Positions 1 to 6,797 of a DNA stretch of 18,149 nucleotides are shown here, one piece after another. The translations under genes and the position numbers were made by a program. Below the pieces are notes generated by a model. The model searched no databases. It worked only from the letters and a program-made list of their open reading frames with translations, and was not told where the DNA came from. The stretch's first letter is position 1; every line of letters begins with the position of its first letter. Source of the DNA: Gemmataceae bacterium (GTDB lineage Bacteria > Planctomycetota > Planctomycetia > Gemmatales > Gemmataceae); the NCBI GenBank assembly GCA_020847555.1, contig JADLBT010000506.1, positions 1 through 18,149 of the forward strand. The letters are read 5' to 3'.

Positions 1-153
1 ATCACGCCCGGCCTCCGCCTTCCGCACGCCTCCCCATGGTTTGAAGAAGAAAGGCACGTTCGCGGCCCGGCACTGCTCGCGGATTTTGACGCCCCAGGCT
101 TTCTCAATGGGCCGTGCGCCGCGGCCGCGGAGGGGGAGAGGCTCGCGCTGCAT
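1..153 (-). pseudogene. C-terminal fragment of a DUF5131 (phage Gp37/Gp68-like) protein, partial at window edge
   Basis: The minus-strand frame is open from about 199 down to position 1 and continues off the window. Read from the ATG at 151-153 it carries GARPIEKAW, then IREQCRAANVPFFFKPWGG, then a basic stretch. This matches the end of DUF5131 proteins as I remember it (GARP, then IRDQC, then GVPFFFKQWGG). Upstream of GARP the usual hydrophobic strand and GGESG motif are missing; the frame is Pro/Arg-rich and reaches the 45-bp hairpin array within about 60 bases. An AAGGGA lies 6 nt before the ATG, so a short product is possible. I read it as the 3' remnant of a truncated gene. The family's biochemical role is not established to my knowledge. 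It could also be an intact but diverged gene with an odd N-terminus; the part beyond the window would decide. Confidence 0.5.
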
Positions 154-203
154 GGGGTGTCCCTTGCCGGCTGGGTACTCCTTACTGTACCTCACTGGCA
201 AGC

Positions 204-235
204 AAAAAAGCCCACGGGTTGCGACCCGTGGGCTT
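204..235 (-). terminator. Rho-independent terminator downstream of the PEP-CTERM gene
   Basis: On the minus strand the leftmost copy of the hairpin array (12-bp perfect stem, 4-nt loop, 208-235) is followed directly by six T residues (complement of the A run 204-209). It is the only one of the four tandem copies with a T-tract. It is the last one that transcription coming from the PEP-CTERM gene would meet, about 165 nt after that gene's stop. Confidence 0.7.
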
Positions 236-370
236 GAGACTGGATGAAGTCAAAGCCCACGGGTTGCGACCCGTGGGCCTGAGACTGGATGAAGTCAAAG
301 CCCACGGGTTGCGACCCGTGGGCCTGAGACTGGAAGAAGTCAAAGCCCACGGGTTGCGACCCGTGGGCTT
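208..370. repeat. Four tandem 28-bp hairpins at exact 45-bp spacing
   Basis: Copies lie at 208-235, 253-280, 298-325 and 343-370. Each is a near-perfect palindrome with arms AAGCCCACGGGT and ACCCGTGGGCTT around a TGCG loop. They are joined by a 17-nt linker of the form GAGACTGGAWGAAGTCA. Copies 2 and 3 end in CCT instead of CTT, and the last linker has one A-for-T change, so the array is recent or homogenised. It sits between the stop of the PEP-CTERM gene and the DUF5131 remnant. Related single hairpins recur at 10413-10476 and 15282-15303. The 45-bp period keeps frames open through the array, but I do not think it is translated. Confidence 0.9.
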
Positions 371-399
371 GAGAAGGAGGCAGTGCTGTCCGCTGGCTC

Positions 400-996
400 T
401 TAGCGAACCGCCTTCTTCTGGCGACGGCGGTAGGCGGCGGCGCCGCCGGCGAGCAGCGTGCCGAAGAGGATCAGGCTGGACGGCTCGGGAGAGGCGACGT
501 TCCCCTGAATGTCGATGTTGTAGGGGTTCGTGTTCGGGTTCGTCGGGTCGGTGCCGCTCAGGAAGTTCGTCACCGCGATGGTGTAGAACCCGGTGGTCGG
601 GGCGATGAACACCGACCGCGGATCGCCAAACGGGCCACCGATGTTCGGCAGATCCTCGTCGTCGCCGAAGTTGCTGAACGGGGCGTCGCCGCTATCGAAG
701 GAGACCCCGAAATCGTTGGTGTCGGCGAACTTACCGCTGAAGATCCACCACGACATGTCGTAGTGGCCCTCCAGCCGATCGCCGTTGACGGTGATCGCGC
801 TGCCGGCGGTGGCGAAGAAGAAGTGGTAGTTCGCCCCGACCGGGTTGTCCTGGTTGCCGGCAGCCTGCGTGTTGGTGAAGGGTCCGAAGTTGGTGACGCC
901 GGGCGGCATCTCGCCACCCTGGTAGACGATTGGCGCGGCGCTGGCCGGCCCCGTCGCGAGGGCCAGCACCGCCAGGGACCACAGAGCCTTCCGCAG
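400..996 (-). CDS. PEP-CTERM sorting domain protein, exported, function unknown
   Basis: The product is 198 residues. Residues 1-21 form a signal peptide (MRKALW, hydrophobic core, then ASA-A cleavage site). The C-terminus carries the exosortase sorting signal: PEP at 170-172, a hydrophobic helix about 175-189, and a basic tail YRRRQKKAVR. Such proteins are cut and handed to the cell surface or extracellular matrix by exosortase. The middle (about 40-165) is acidic and Gly/Asn-rich, ending in a beta-rich stretch (GFYTIAVTNF) like the pre-peptidase-type domain seen in many such proteins. The start chosen is CTG at 994-996, because GGAGG (1005-1009) lies 8 nt upstream and the signal peptide begins there. 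The only in-frame ATGs lie far upstream and would put an Arg/Pro-rich leader before the signal peptide. No exosortase gene is in the window. Hairpins and a T-tract terminator follow the stop. Confidence 0.85.
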   Translation of the reverse strand: MRKALWSLAVLALATGPASAAPIVYQGGEMPPGVTNFGPFTNTQAAGNQDNPVGANYHFFFATAGSAITVNGDRLEGHYDMSWWIFSGKFADTNDFGVSFDSGDAPFSNFGDDEDLPNIGGPFGDPRSVFIAPTTGFYTIAVTNFLSGTDPTNPNTNPYNIDIQGNVASPEPSSLILFGTLLAGGAAAYRRRQKKAVR

Positions 997-1428
997 GTTG
1001 CGTTCCTCCGAGCAAGGGGAATGAGGCGGCTTGTGAGGTTGTTTCGTTGGGATGATCCGCGAGCCCAGCCAGCCCCGTTGGGGAAACCCAGTCACCCGGC
1101 ACCCCATCCGGGGACAAGTCGTTGGTGTAAGTCTATGGGAGCGAGCTGAATAGTCGCTCGCAAAAATGATGCCCATTCTTTACGGGCGCCGGTTTCGCGC
1201 CGTATCTCCTGTTCTTTCAGAGGCTTTTCTGAACAGGGCACGTGCGCCTCCCGAACAGCTGCGATCGATAGGCTCTCCAATCGTTAACACTCCCCGCGAA
1301 CAATTGTAAAGACTAGGCAACAGCGGCCCCGACGGCAACCTGCAAGAAATGGAAAGGCGAGCCGGGGGGCGTAAGCGCGGGGCGCGGGGAACGGCGCATG
1401 GGAGCCTCCGTGAGCGCGGAAACGGGCT
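997..1428. other. Intergenic region upstream of the PEP-CTERM gene
   Basis: No gene is supported here. The PEP-CTERM frame stays open up to 1176 without a stop, but the encoded leader (Arg/Pro-rich) does not look like protein. The stretch about 1280-1320 is the most AT-rich part and is the likeliest place for a promoter, but I cannot fix a convincing -35/-10 pair. A small CCCC-GTT-GGGG palindrome lies at 1073-1083. Confidence 0.4.
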
Positions 1429-2193
1429 TCAGAGGTCGGCGACGGCCTTCTGCATCTGCTCCAGGATCTTGCGGGTTTCCGCGGTCGATTCGTCGAGGCG
1501 CGACTGGATCCGCCGCACCTCCGCCGTCTCTCCTCCGCCCATGCCGCGCAGCTGCTGGACCTCGGCCGCCACCCGCATGTCGGCCTTGAACCCGACGAGC
1601 TGCAGGCTGCCGTCCGCGAGAAGGTCGGTCACCTCCCTGTGTTCGGCGGCGGCCTCCGGGACGCGCGCCAAGGCCAGCTCGACCCGGCCCAGCTGCTGCT
1701 TGTAGTTCTCCGCGCTGGAGCCGTCCTTGAGGAGCTTGTTGAGCGTCAGCGCCTCGCGGAGGAACTCGGCCATCTTCTCCTTGAACTCCTTCACCTTCGG
1801 GTCGTTCTCGGAGAGGCGCGGCTTTTTCGGCTCGGGCGGCTTGACCGACTCCTGCGGCTCCTGCGCGGACGCCTCGGCGGGTGGAGCGGGCGGCGGGGCG
1901 GTGATGCGGCCGAGGTAGTAGGCGGCGGGCAGCAGGGCGAGGGCAGCGGCGGCGATGACCGGAGCGCGCAGCCAGATCGGATAACCGCGCCGCGCGCGTG
2001 GAGCGGCCGGCGCCTGGGGCTGCGGGCTCGGAGCGTGGTCCTTCGCGGGAGGAAGAGGGGGCGTGGCCTTCGGAGCGGGGCCGCCGAGCTGCAGTCGCTG
2101 GCGGCAGCCGGGGCACTTGACCTTCTTGCCGGCGGCCTGGTCGGGGGCCGTGAACGGGCGAGCGCAGAAGGGACAAACGACAGCGAGCGGCAT
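1429..2193 (-). CDS. Zinc-ribbon, single-pass membrane protein with coiled coil
   Basis: The product is 254 residues. The N-terminus is a CxxC-x16-CxxC zinc ribbon (C7, C10, C27, C30; CPFC and CPGC), a type common at the start of planctomycete regulatory and membrane proteins. A Pro/Ala-rich linker (about 38-70) leads to one membrane helix at about 77-97. After a second Pro-rich stretch, residues 125-254 are charged and helical (KVKEFKEKMAEFL, then several heptad-like segments), suggesting a coiled coil on the far side of the membrane. The ribbon would then be cytoplasmic. The start ATG is the one that places the ribbon at the N-terminus; no clear Shine-Dalgarno is seen. It lies 171 bp downstream of the metal ABC ATPase on the same strand, which may be chance. 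I know no function for this architecture. Confidence 0.75.
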   Translation of the reverse strand: MPLAVVCPFCARPFTAPDQAAGKKVKCPGCRQRLQLGGPAPKATPPLPPAKDHAPSPQPQAPAAPRARRGYPIWLRAPVIAAAALALLPAAYYLGRITAPPPAPPAEASAQEPQESVKPPEPKKPRLSENDPKVKEFKEKMAEFLREALTLNKLLKDGSSAENYKQQLGRVELALARVPEAAAEHREVTDLLADGSLQLVGFKADMRVAAEVQQLRGMGGGETAEVRRIQSRLDESTAETRKILEQMQKAVADL

Positions 2194-2364
2194 GGCACCG
2201 GACTTTCGGCGGGCGCGGGGTTCGGAACCGGGGGTGCGGTCCGTCCGGTCGGCGGTCGCTCAGGCGGAAGAGAGGGATCGCACGCCCGCGTTCATGAAAC
2301 TATGGCGCGGGCCGAGGTGCAAGAGAAATGTGCCGCGGGTTCCGGAGGCCGGAGGGAGAGATTC

Positions 2365-3123
2365 TTACGCCCGGACGTGATGCTGGTGAGAGTAGATGGC
2401 CTTGTCCAGCCCGAACGTCTGGGTAAGGACCGCCTCGGTCATCACCTCGCTCGGCGCGCCCTGGCACTGGACGCGGCCCTCCTTCAGGCAAAGGACGTGG
2501 TGGGCGTGCTGGCTGACGACGGTCAGCTCGTGCGACACCAGCAGGATCGTCACCTGCCGATCCCGGTTGACGCGCGCGATCAGGTCGTAGAACTTCTCCT
2601 GGTCCTTGAAGTCGATGCCGGCCGCCGGCTCGTCGAGCAGCAGCAGCTCCGGGTGCGGCTGCAGCGCCAGGCCGAGCAGGACGCGCTGCTGCTCGCCGCC
2701 GGAGATCGCCGCCACCGGCGCGTCGAGCATGGTGAGCGGCAGCCCGACGCGGTCCATCATCTCCTGAAGGGTGCGCTCGACGCGCCGGCTGACGCCCAGG
2801 AACAGCGGCCGCTTCTGCATCGCCAGCGCGAGCAGGTCGCGCACCGTCAACGGCAGGTTCGCGTCGATGCGCAGCTTCTGCGGGACGTAGCCGACGTGGC
2901 TGGGCTCCTGGCGCGTGTGGTCGTGGCCGCAGTGGAAGTCGATCCGGCCGGTGTACGACACCTCCTTCAGGACCGCCTTGAGCAGGGTCGTCTTGCCCGA
3001 GCCGTTCAGTCCGATCAGGGCGGTGATCCGGCCGCGGGCGATGTCGGCGTCCAGGCCGCGCAGGATCGGGTTGCCGCCGAGAGAAACGTGCAGGTCGCGA
3101 ATGCTCACCAGCGGTGGCGTCAT
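2365..3123 (-). CDS. znuC: Metal (zinc/manganese-type) ABC transporter ATP-binding protein, ZnuC-like
   Basis: The product is 252 residues, the usual ZnuC/MntB length. It should power uptake of Zn2+ or Mn2+ by a ZnuABC-type importer at the inner membrane. All ABC motifs are present: Walker A GLNGSGKTT (38-46), Q-loop VPQ (80-82), signature SGGEQQR (141-147), Walker B LLLLDEP (160-166) and switch His SHE (H198). Two metal-ligand-like patches are unusual for the ATPase: HCGHDH at 64-69 and a terminal HQHH. The ATG overlaps the upstream binding-protein stop by 4 nt (ATGA), so the two genes are translationally coupled. No membrane permease follows; the next gene is a zinc-ribbon protein. Metal specificity is inferred from the partner, so the symbol is provisional. 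Confidence 0.88.
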   Translation of the reverse strand: MTPPLVSIRDLHVSLGGNPILRGLDADIARGRITALIGLNGSGKTTLLKAVLKEVSYTGRIDFHCGHDHTRQEPSHVGYVPQKLRIDANLPLTVRDLLALAMQKRPLFLGVSRRVERTLQEMMDRVGLPLTMLDAPVAAISGGEQQRVLLGLALQPHPELLLLDEPAAGIDFKDQEKFYDLIARVNRDRQVTILLVSHELTVVSQHAHHVLCLKEGRVQCQGAPSEVMTEAVLTQTFGLDKAIYSHQHHVRA

Positions 3124-4082
3124 GACAGGGCCTTCGCCAGGTTGTCCAGGTTCGTCTTCATCTGCTGCTCGTAGTAGTCCGGCCGGAGATCCCACGGAGA
3201 GGTTTCGATCGGGTCGAGTTCGATGATCGTCATTTCCGGCACGTCGCGACGCAGGCGCTCCTGCAGGGTCTCGGCGGCGGCCCGGCTGTACTGCGGCTCG
3301 ACGCCGATCACGCGGATGCCCTTCGCCCTGGCCAGGTCGCCGAGCTTCACGATCCGGACGGCGTCCGCCTCGATCCCCGGCTGCACCTGGATCGCCCCCT
3401 CCACCACCAGTCCGAAGGAGCGGCGGAAGTACTCGAATGAGTTGTGGTTGGTGATGAAGCTGCGGCTCGTCTTGCCGGCGAGCTTCTCCCGGCCGTACTC
3501 CTTGAGCTTGTGCAGGCGGGCGATGTACGCGTCGGCCCGCGCGCGGTAGGCGTTCTTGCGCGTCGGGTTCAGCTCCTGGAGGATCTTGCAAATCTGGTTG
3601 GTCATCAGGACCGCCTCGTCGATGCCCAGCCAGACGTGCGGGTCGTGCTCGCCGTGGGCGCAGTCGCACTTGCCGCCCGCGTGCTTGTGGTTCTTGTCGA
3701 TCGGGATCAGGGTGCCGGTCGGGATGGTCTCGCCGACCTTGCGGACCAGGTGCGGGTTCGGGTTGCCGGAGTTGTTGACGACACTGGCCGTGAAGTCGTC
3801 CAGCCCCAACCCATTCACGAGGAACACGTCGGCCCGGCGGGCGATGATCGCGTCCTCGGCGGTCGGCTGATGGTCGTGCGGCCCGCGCGTGGTGAGCAGG
3901 CTCCGTACCTGGGCGTCGTCCCCGGCGACATTCTTCGCGAAGCAGTACAGCGGCGGGAACGAGACGAGCACGCGCGGCCCCTTGCCCGGAACCTTCGCCC
4001 ACGGATCTTCCCGCTTGCTGCACCCGGACAGCGTCGCCGCCAGCCCGAGCATGCCGACAAGCAGGACCGGCCACGTTCGCAT
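3120..4082 (-). CDS. znuA: Metal ABC transporter substrate-binding lipoprotein, ZnuA-like (cluster A-I)
   Basis: The product is 320 residues. It has a lipoprotein signal peptide with lipobox LSGC (Cys21). Candidate metal ligands in the family positions are H69/H71 (PHDHQPT), H149 (DPHVW), H213 (TNHNSFEYF) and the acidic residue E262 (GVEPQYS) or D290. A His/Cys/Asp-rich loop at 132-149 (H132, H134, C139, C141, H143, H146) matches the position of the charged His-loop of zinc-binding ZnuA and argues for zinc over manganese. The two cysteines in it are unusual. It would capture metal outside the inner membrane and pass it to the permease. The start has GGAG 7 nt upstream. It is first in a two-gene operon with the ATPase and has a 10-bp direct repeat just upstream that could be an operator. 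Confidence 0.88.
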   Translation of the reverse strand: MRTWPVLLVGMLGLAATLSGCSKREDPWAKVPGKGPRVLVSFPPLYCFAKNVAGDDAQVRSLLTTRGPHDHQPTAEDAIIARRADVFLVNGLGLDDFTASVVNNSGNPNPHLVRKVGETIPTGTLIPIDKNHKHAGGKCDCAHGEHDPHVWLGIDEAVLMTNQICKILQELNPTRKNAYRARADAYIARLHKLKEYGREKLAGKTSRSFITNHNSFEYFRRSFGLVVEGAIQVQPGIEADAVRIVKLGDLARAKGIRVIGVEPQYSRAAAETLQERLRRDVPEMTIIELDPIETSPWDLRPDYYEQQMKTNLDNLAKALS

Positions 4083-4100
4083 GGCACCTCTCCTTGTGGG

Positions 4101-4120
4101 AATACTTCGTAATACCTCGC
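4101..4120 (-). promoter_or_regulatory. Possible operator: 10-bp direct repeat upstream of znuA-like gene
   Basis: Two adjacent decamers, AATACTTCGT and AATACCTCGC (plus strand), match at 8 of 10 positions and are one helical turn apart. They begin 18 bp before the znuA-like start codon, just beyond its Shine-Dalgarno. They stand out as AT-rich in a GC-rich region. A metal-responsive repressor (Zur or MntR type) binding here is only a guess; the sequence does not match the Zur box I know from other phyla. Confidence 0.25.
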
Positions 4121-4247
4121 AGCCATTCTAACAAGGTCCGACCGCAGCGACAATGCCTTCTTTGCTCGGGGCGCGAATTCTTCCCCAGAAATCCGGTTGG
4201 AGGGTTGAGGCGAACGGCCGCGGCGCCGGTTTCCTCGACAGAAACCA

Positions 4248-4276
4248 TTGATTCCATGCTGACAGGTGCGTTAAAC
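4248..4276 (+). promoter_or_regulatory. Possible sigma70-type promoter for the ketosynthase gene
   Basis: TTGATT (4248-4253) and TTAAAC (4271-4276) are separated by 17 bp, in an AT-rich patch 249 bp before the ketosynthase start. The -10 match is weak (3 of 6), so this is tentative. Confidence 0.25.
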
Positions 4277-4524
4277 TTGGAACGCCTGGAGAACATGGGC
4301 AATCTAATCGTCGGCGCTCCGCCTCGTATGCCCCGGGGCAGGACGGGAGCGCTCTTCCCTGACCCATCCGGTCAGCGGCATTAAGGTCCATTCCTGGACC
4401 GACGCCACGGTTTGGAGAGCCGTGCTGGCAGCACAGGGTTGGCGGGGCTGCGAGGGAGCCTCCTGCCATCCAGGGGGTCGGTTGCGCGCTCCGGCGCGTG
4501 CCGGCCTGAGGGGTTCGACGAGCC

Positions 4525-5808
4525 ATGCGCAGAGTCGTGGTGACGGGCCTGGGAGTGGTCGCGCCGAACGGGATTGGCAAGGAGGCGTTCTGGTCGGCGT
4601 GTCTGAACGGCCGCAGCGGCGTCGGCCCGATCCGTAGTTTTGATGCCTCCGGCCACCCGGTCCGCGTCGCCGCCGAGGTCGCCGACTTCGACGTCGCCCG
4701 CTACCTGCCGCCGTCCCAGCGTAAGAGCCTCAAGATCATGGGGCGGGCAATGCGTTTCGCCGTCGGGGCGGCGGGCCTGGCGGTCGCCGACGCGGGCCTC
4801 GAACTGAGCCGGGCGGACCCGGAGCGCGTCGGCGTCGTGATGGGGACGGGGTTGGTGCCGGTGGACCTGGCGGAGCTGGCCCCGGCCCTCGCCGAGGCGT
4901 GCAACGGCACCGGCGTGTTCGACCCGCAAAAGCTCGGCCGGCAGGGGGCCGGGGCGCTGTTCCCGCTGTGGATCCTCAAGTATCTGCCGAACATGGTGGC
5001 GGCCCACATCTCACTTGCGTTCGGCGCCCAGGGGCCGAACAGTACGATCACGACGGCGTGTTCGGCCGGGACGCAGGCGATCGGCGAGGGGTTCCGGCTG
5101 ATCGCGCGCGGCGACGCCGACGTGATCCTCGCCGGCGGGTCCGACAGCCGTATCGACCCGCTGCTGATCCTGGCGTACACGGCGCTCGGGGCGCTGAGCC
5201 GGGGGGAGCGGCCGCCGGCGGAGATCTCGCGCCCCTACGACCGCGACCGCGACGGCTTCGTGCTCGGCGAGGGGGCCGGTGTGCTGGTGCTGGAGGACTA
5301 CGAGCGAGCGCAGCGCCGCGGCGCGGAGATCTACGCCGAGGTGCTCGGGCTGGGCAGCAGCTTCGACGGGTACGCAGTGACCAAGCCGGATCCGGAGGGG
5401 CGCGGGGCGGCGCGGGCGATCCTGTCGGCCTTGCAGGAGGCCCGCCTGGATCCCGCCGACGTGGACTACATCAACGCCCACGGCACGAGCACGCGCCTGA
5501 ACGACCTGATGGAGACGGTGGCGGTCAAGCGCGTTTTCGGTGCGGGGGCGAAGACGCCTCCGCTATCGTCGATCAAGTCGATGGTCGGCCACCTGATCGG
5601 GGCGGCGGGAGCGGTCGAGGCGGTCGCGCTGGCGCTGACGCTACGTCACGGGGCGCTGCCGCCGACGATCAACCTGACCCGCCCTGACCCGGAGTGCGAC
5701 CTGGACTACGTGCCGAACACAGCCCGCGAGCTGCGCGTGCGGACCGCCGTCTCGACGAGCTTCGGGTTCGGCGGGCAGAACGCGGCGCTGGTCATGCAGC
5801 GCGTGTGA
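4525..5808 (+). CDS. Beta-ketoacyl-ACP synthase (FabF/KAS II-type)
   Basis: The product is 427 residues, normal for FabF-type condensing enzymes, which join malonyl-ACP to an acyl chain in fatty-acid or polyketide synthesis. The catalytic set is complete: nucleophile C179 in TTACSAGTQ, H319 in INAHGTST, K351 in SSIKSMVGH and H356 in VGHLIGAAG, with the C-terminal GFGGQN loop. The usual HGTSTPLND reads HGTSTRLND here (Pro to Arg at 324). The gene stands alone: no acp, fabG, fabD or fabH neighbour. That suggests a secondary ketosynthase rather than the core fab cluster copy, so no symbol is given. The active Cys rules out a chain-length factor. The start has GAGGGG 11 nt upstream. It converges on ksgA with a 32-bp gap in which I see no clear terminator. 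Confidence 0.92.
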   Translation: MRRVVVTGLGVVAPNGIGKEAFWSACLNGRSGVGPIRSFDASGHPVRVAAEVADFDVARYLPPSQRKSLKIMGRAMRFAVGAAGLAVADAGLELSRADPERVGVVMGTGLVPVDLAELAPALAEACNGTGVFDPQKLGRQGAGALFPLWILKYLPNMVAAHISLAFGAQGPNSTITTACSAGTQAIGEGFRLIARGDADVILAGGSDSRIDPLLILAYTALGALSRGERPPAEISRPYDRDRDGFVLGEGAGVLVLEDYERAQRRGAEIYAEVLGLGSSFDGYAVTKPDPEGRGAARAILSALQEARLDPADVDYINAHGTSTRLNDLMETVAVKRVFGAGAKTPPLSSIKSMVGHLIGAAGAVEAVALALTLRHGALPPTINLTRPDPECDLDYVPNTARELRVRTAVSTSFGFGGQNAALVMQRV

Positions 5809-5840
5809 GTACTCGCTCTCCGCGTACCGAAATCCGCTTC

Positions 5841-6797
5841 TCACCGTCCGTCGCGCGGTTCCGTCTCGCCGAACCCGGCCGCCAGGCGGAGGTGCTGTTC
5901 CAGGTCGAGCGTCTCCGCCCGGGCGGCCGGGTCGAGGTCGAGGTCGTCGAGCTTGCGGTCGATGTCCGGCTTGCCGAGCGGCTGGTTCGGGAAGCTCGCA
6001 AGGGCGCCGCGCAGGTTCTTGCGCCGGTGGGCGTACAGGTCGCGCAGGAAGTGGCGCAGCCGCTGCACGTCGCCGACCCGAGCACGTTTGACCGCATCCG
6101 GCCGGATCAGAACGATCGCCGAATCGACCTCCGGGCGCGGCCAGAACACCGCGGGCGGCAGCTTGCGCACCAGCCGAACCTCGGCCAGGTTCTGCACCAG
6201 CACCGCCAGGGCGCCGTAGTCCCTGGTACTCGGCGTCGCCATCAGCCGCTCGGCAATCTCCCACTGGACCGTCACGACCATGCGCTCGAACGGCAGGTCG
6301 GTCAGCAGGAAGTTGGTGATGACCGGCGTCGCGACCGCATAAGGCAGGTTCGCGACCAGCTTGAGCCGCCGGCACCCGGACCGCGCGCGCAGCTCCGTCA
6401 GCGCGTCGAGCACCGCCGAGTTGAGGCGGTTCTTGTTCGCCAGGACGTCGGCGTGCAGCAGCGTCAAGTTCGGCCGGTCGCCGAGCCCCTCGCTCACCAG
6501 GGAATGAAAGTCCGCATCGATCTCAACGCTCAGCACGGCGCCGGCGTGGCCGACCAGCTTCGCCGTCAGGCTGCCGGTGCCGCTGCCGATCTCGAGGGCC
6601 AGATCCTCGGACGACAACTCGGCGGCACGCACCAACAGGTCGATCAGGTTCAGGTCGATGAGGAAGTTCTGCCCGAGTTTGTTCCTCGGTCGGATGCCGC
6701 GCTGGTCGAAGAGTTCGCGCAGGTACGAGAGCGTTTGCCGCGGGGCAGGGCGCCGGCTCAGGTCCACGGGCTGTTCGTCATTTGCCATGTTGCTCAT
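5841..6797 (-). CDS. rsmA: 16S rRNA (adenine1518-N6/adenine1519-N6)-dimethyltransferase
   Basis: The product is 318 residues (also called KsgA), somewhat longer than the E. coli enzyme (about 273) because of N- and C-terminal extensions. It dimethylates two adjacent adenines in the helix 45 loop of 16S rRNA during late 30S assembly. Visible motifs: LGQNFL (41-46), SAM-binding EIGSGTGSLT (69-78), acidic SAM ligand E92 (SVEID), D117 (HADVL), catalytic NLPY (150-153), PEVDS (222-226) and YAHRRKNL (255-262). Its ATG overlaps the stop of the riboflavin synthase gene by 4 nt (ATGA), so translation is probably coupled; a second in-frame ATG lies three codons on. It converges on the ketosynthase gene. 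Confidence 0.95.
   Translation of the reverse strand: MSNMANDEQPVDLSRRPAPRQTLSYLRELFDQRGIRPRNKLGQNFLIDLNLIDLLVRAAELSSEDLALEIGSGTGSLTAKLVGHAGAVLSVEIDADFHSLVSEGLGDRPNLTLLHADVLANKNRLNSAVLDALTELRARSGCRRLKLVANLPYAVATPVITNFLLTDLPFERMVVTVQWEIAERLMATPSTRDYGALAVLVQNLAEVRLVRKLPPAVFWPRPEVDSAIVLIRPDAVKRARVGDVQRLRHFLRDLYAHRRKNLRGALASFPNQPLGKPDIDRKLDDLDLDPAARAETLDLEQHLRLAAGFGETEPRDGR

Larger units (their letters stand above)
4083..4524. other. Divergent intergenic region between znuA-like and ketosynthase genes
   Basis: No gene is supported in these 442 bp, which are more AT-rich (about 4085-4300) than the genes on either side. It should hold the promoters of both divergent units. Candidate elements are listed separately (a 10-bp direct repeat at 4101-4120, a -35/-10-like pair at 4248-4276). 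Confidence 0.5.

Noticed and set aside
208..370. CRISPR array
   Set aside because: Linkers between repeats are the same sequence rather than unique spacers, the repeat unit is a full palindrome and no cas genes are near.
114..608. Plus-strand frame encoding a 15-residue repeat across the 45-bp array
   Set aside because: The period is divisible by three so the frame stays open, but it runs into the antisense of the PEP-CTERM gene and the hairpin structure explains the repeats.
1277..1287. Shared 11-mer CCAATCGTTAA with the minus strand at 12105-12115, as a possible common promoter element
   Set aside because: An 11-base match between two places in 18 kb is expected by chance, and the flanks do not agree.
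1639..3174. Long plus-strand open frame (511 codons) opposite the zinc-ribbon and ABC ATPase genes
   Set aside because: It spans two real genes and their spacer on the other strand and has no family motifs.
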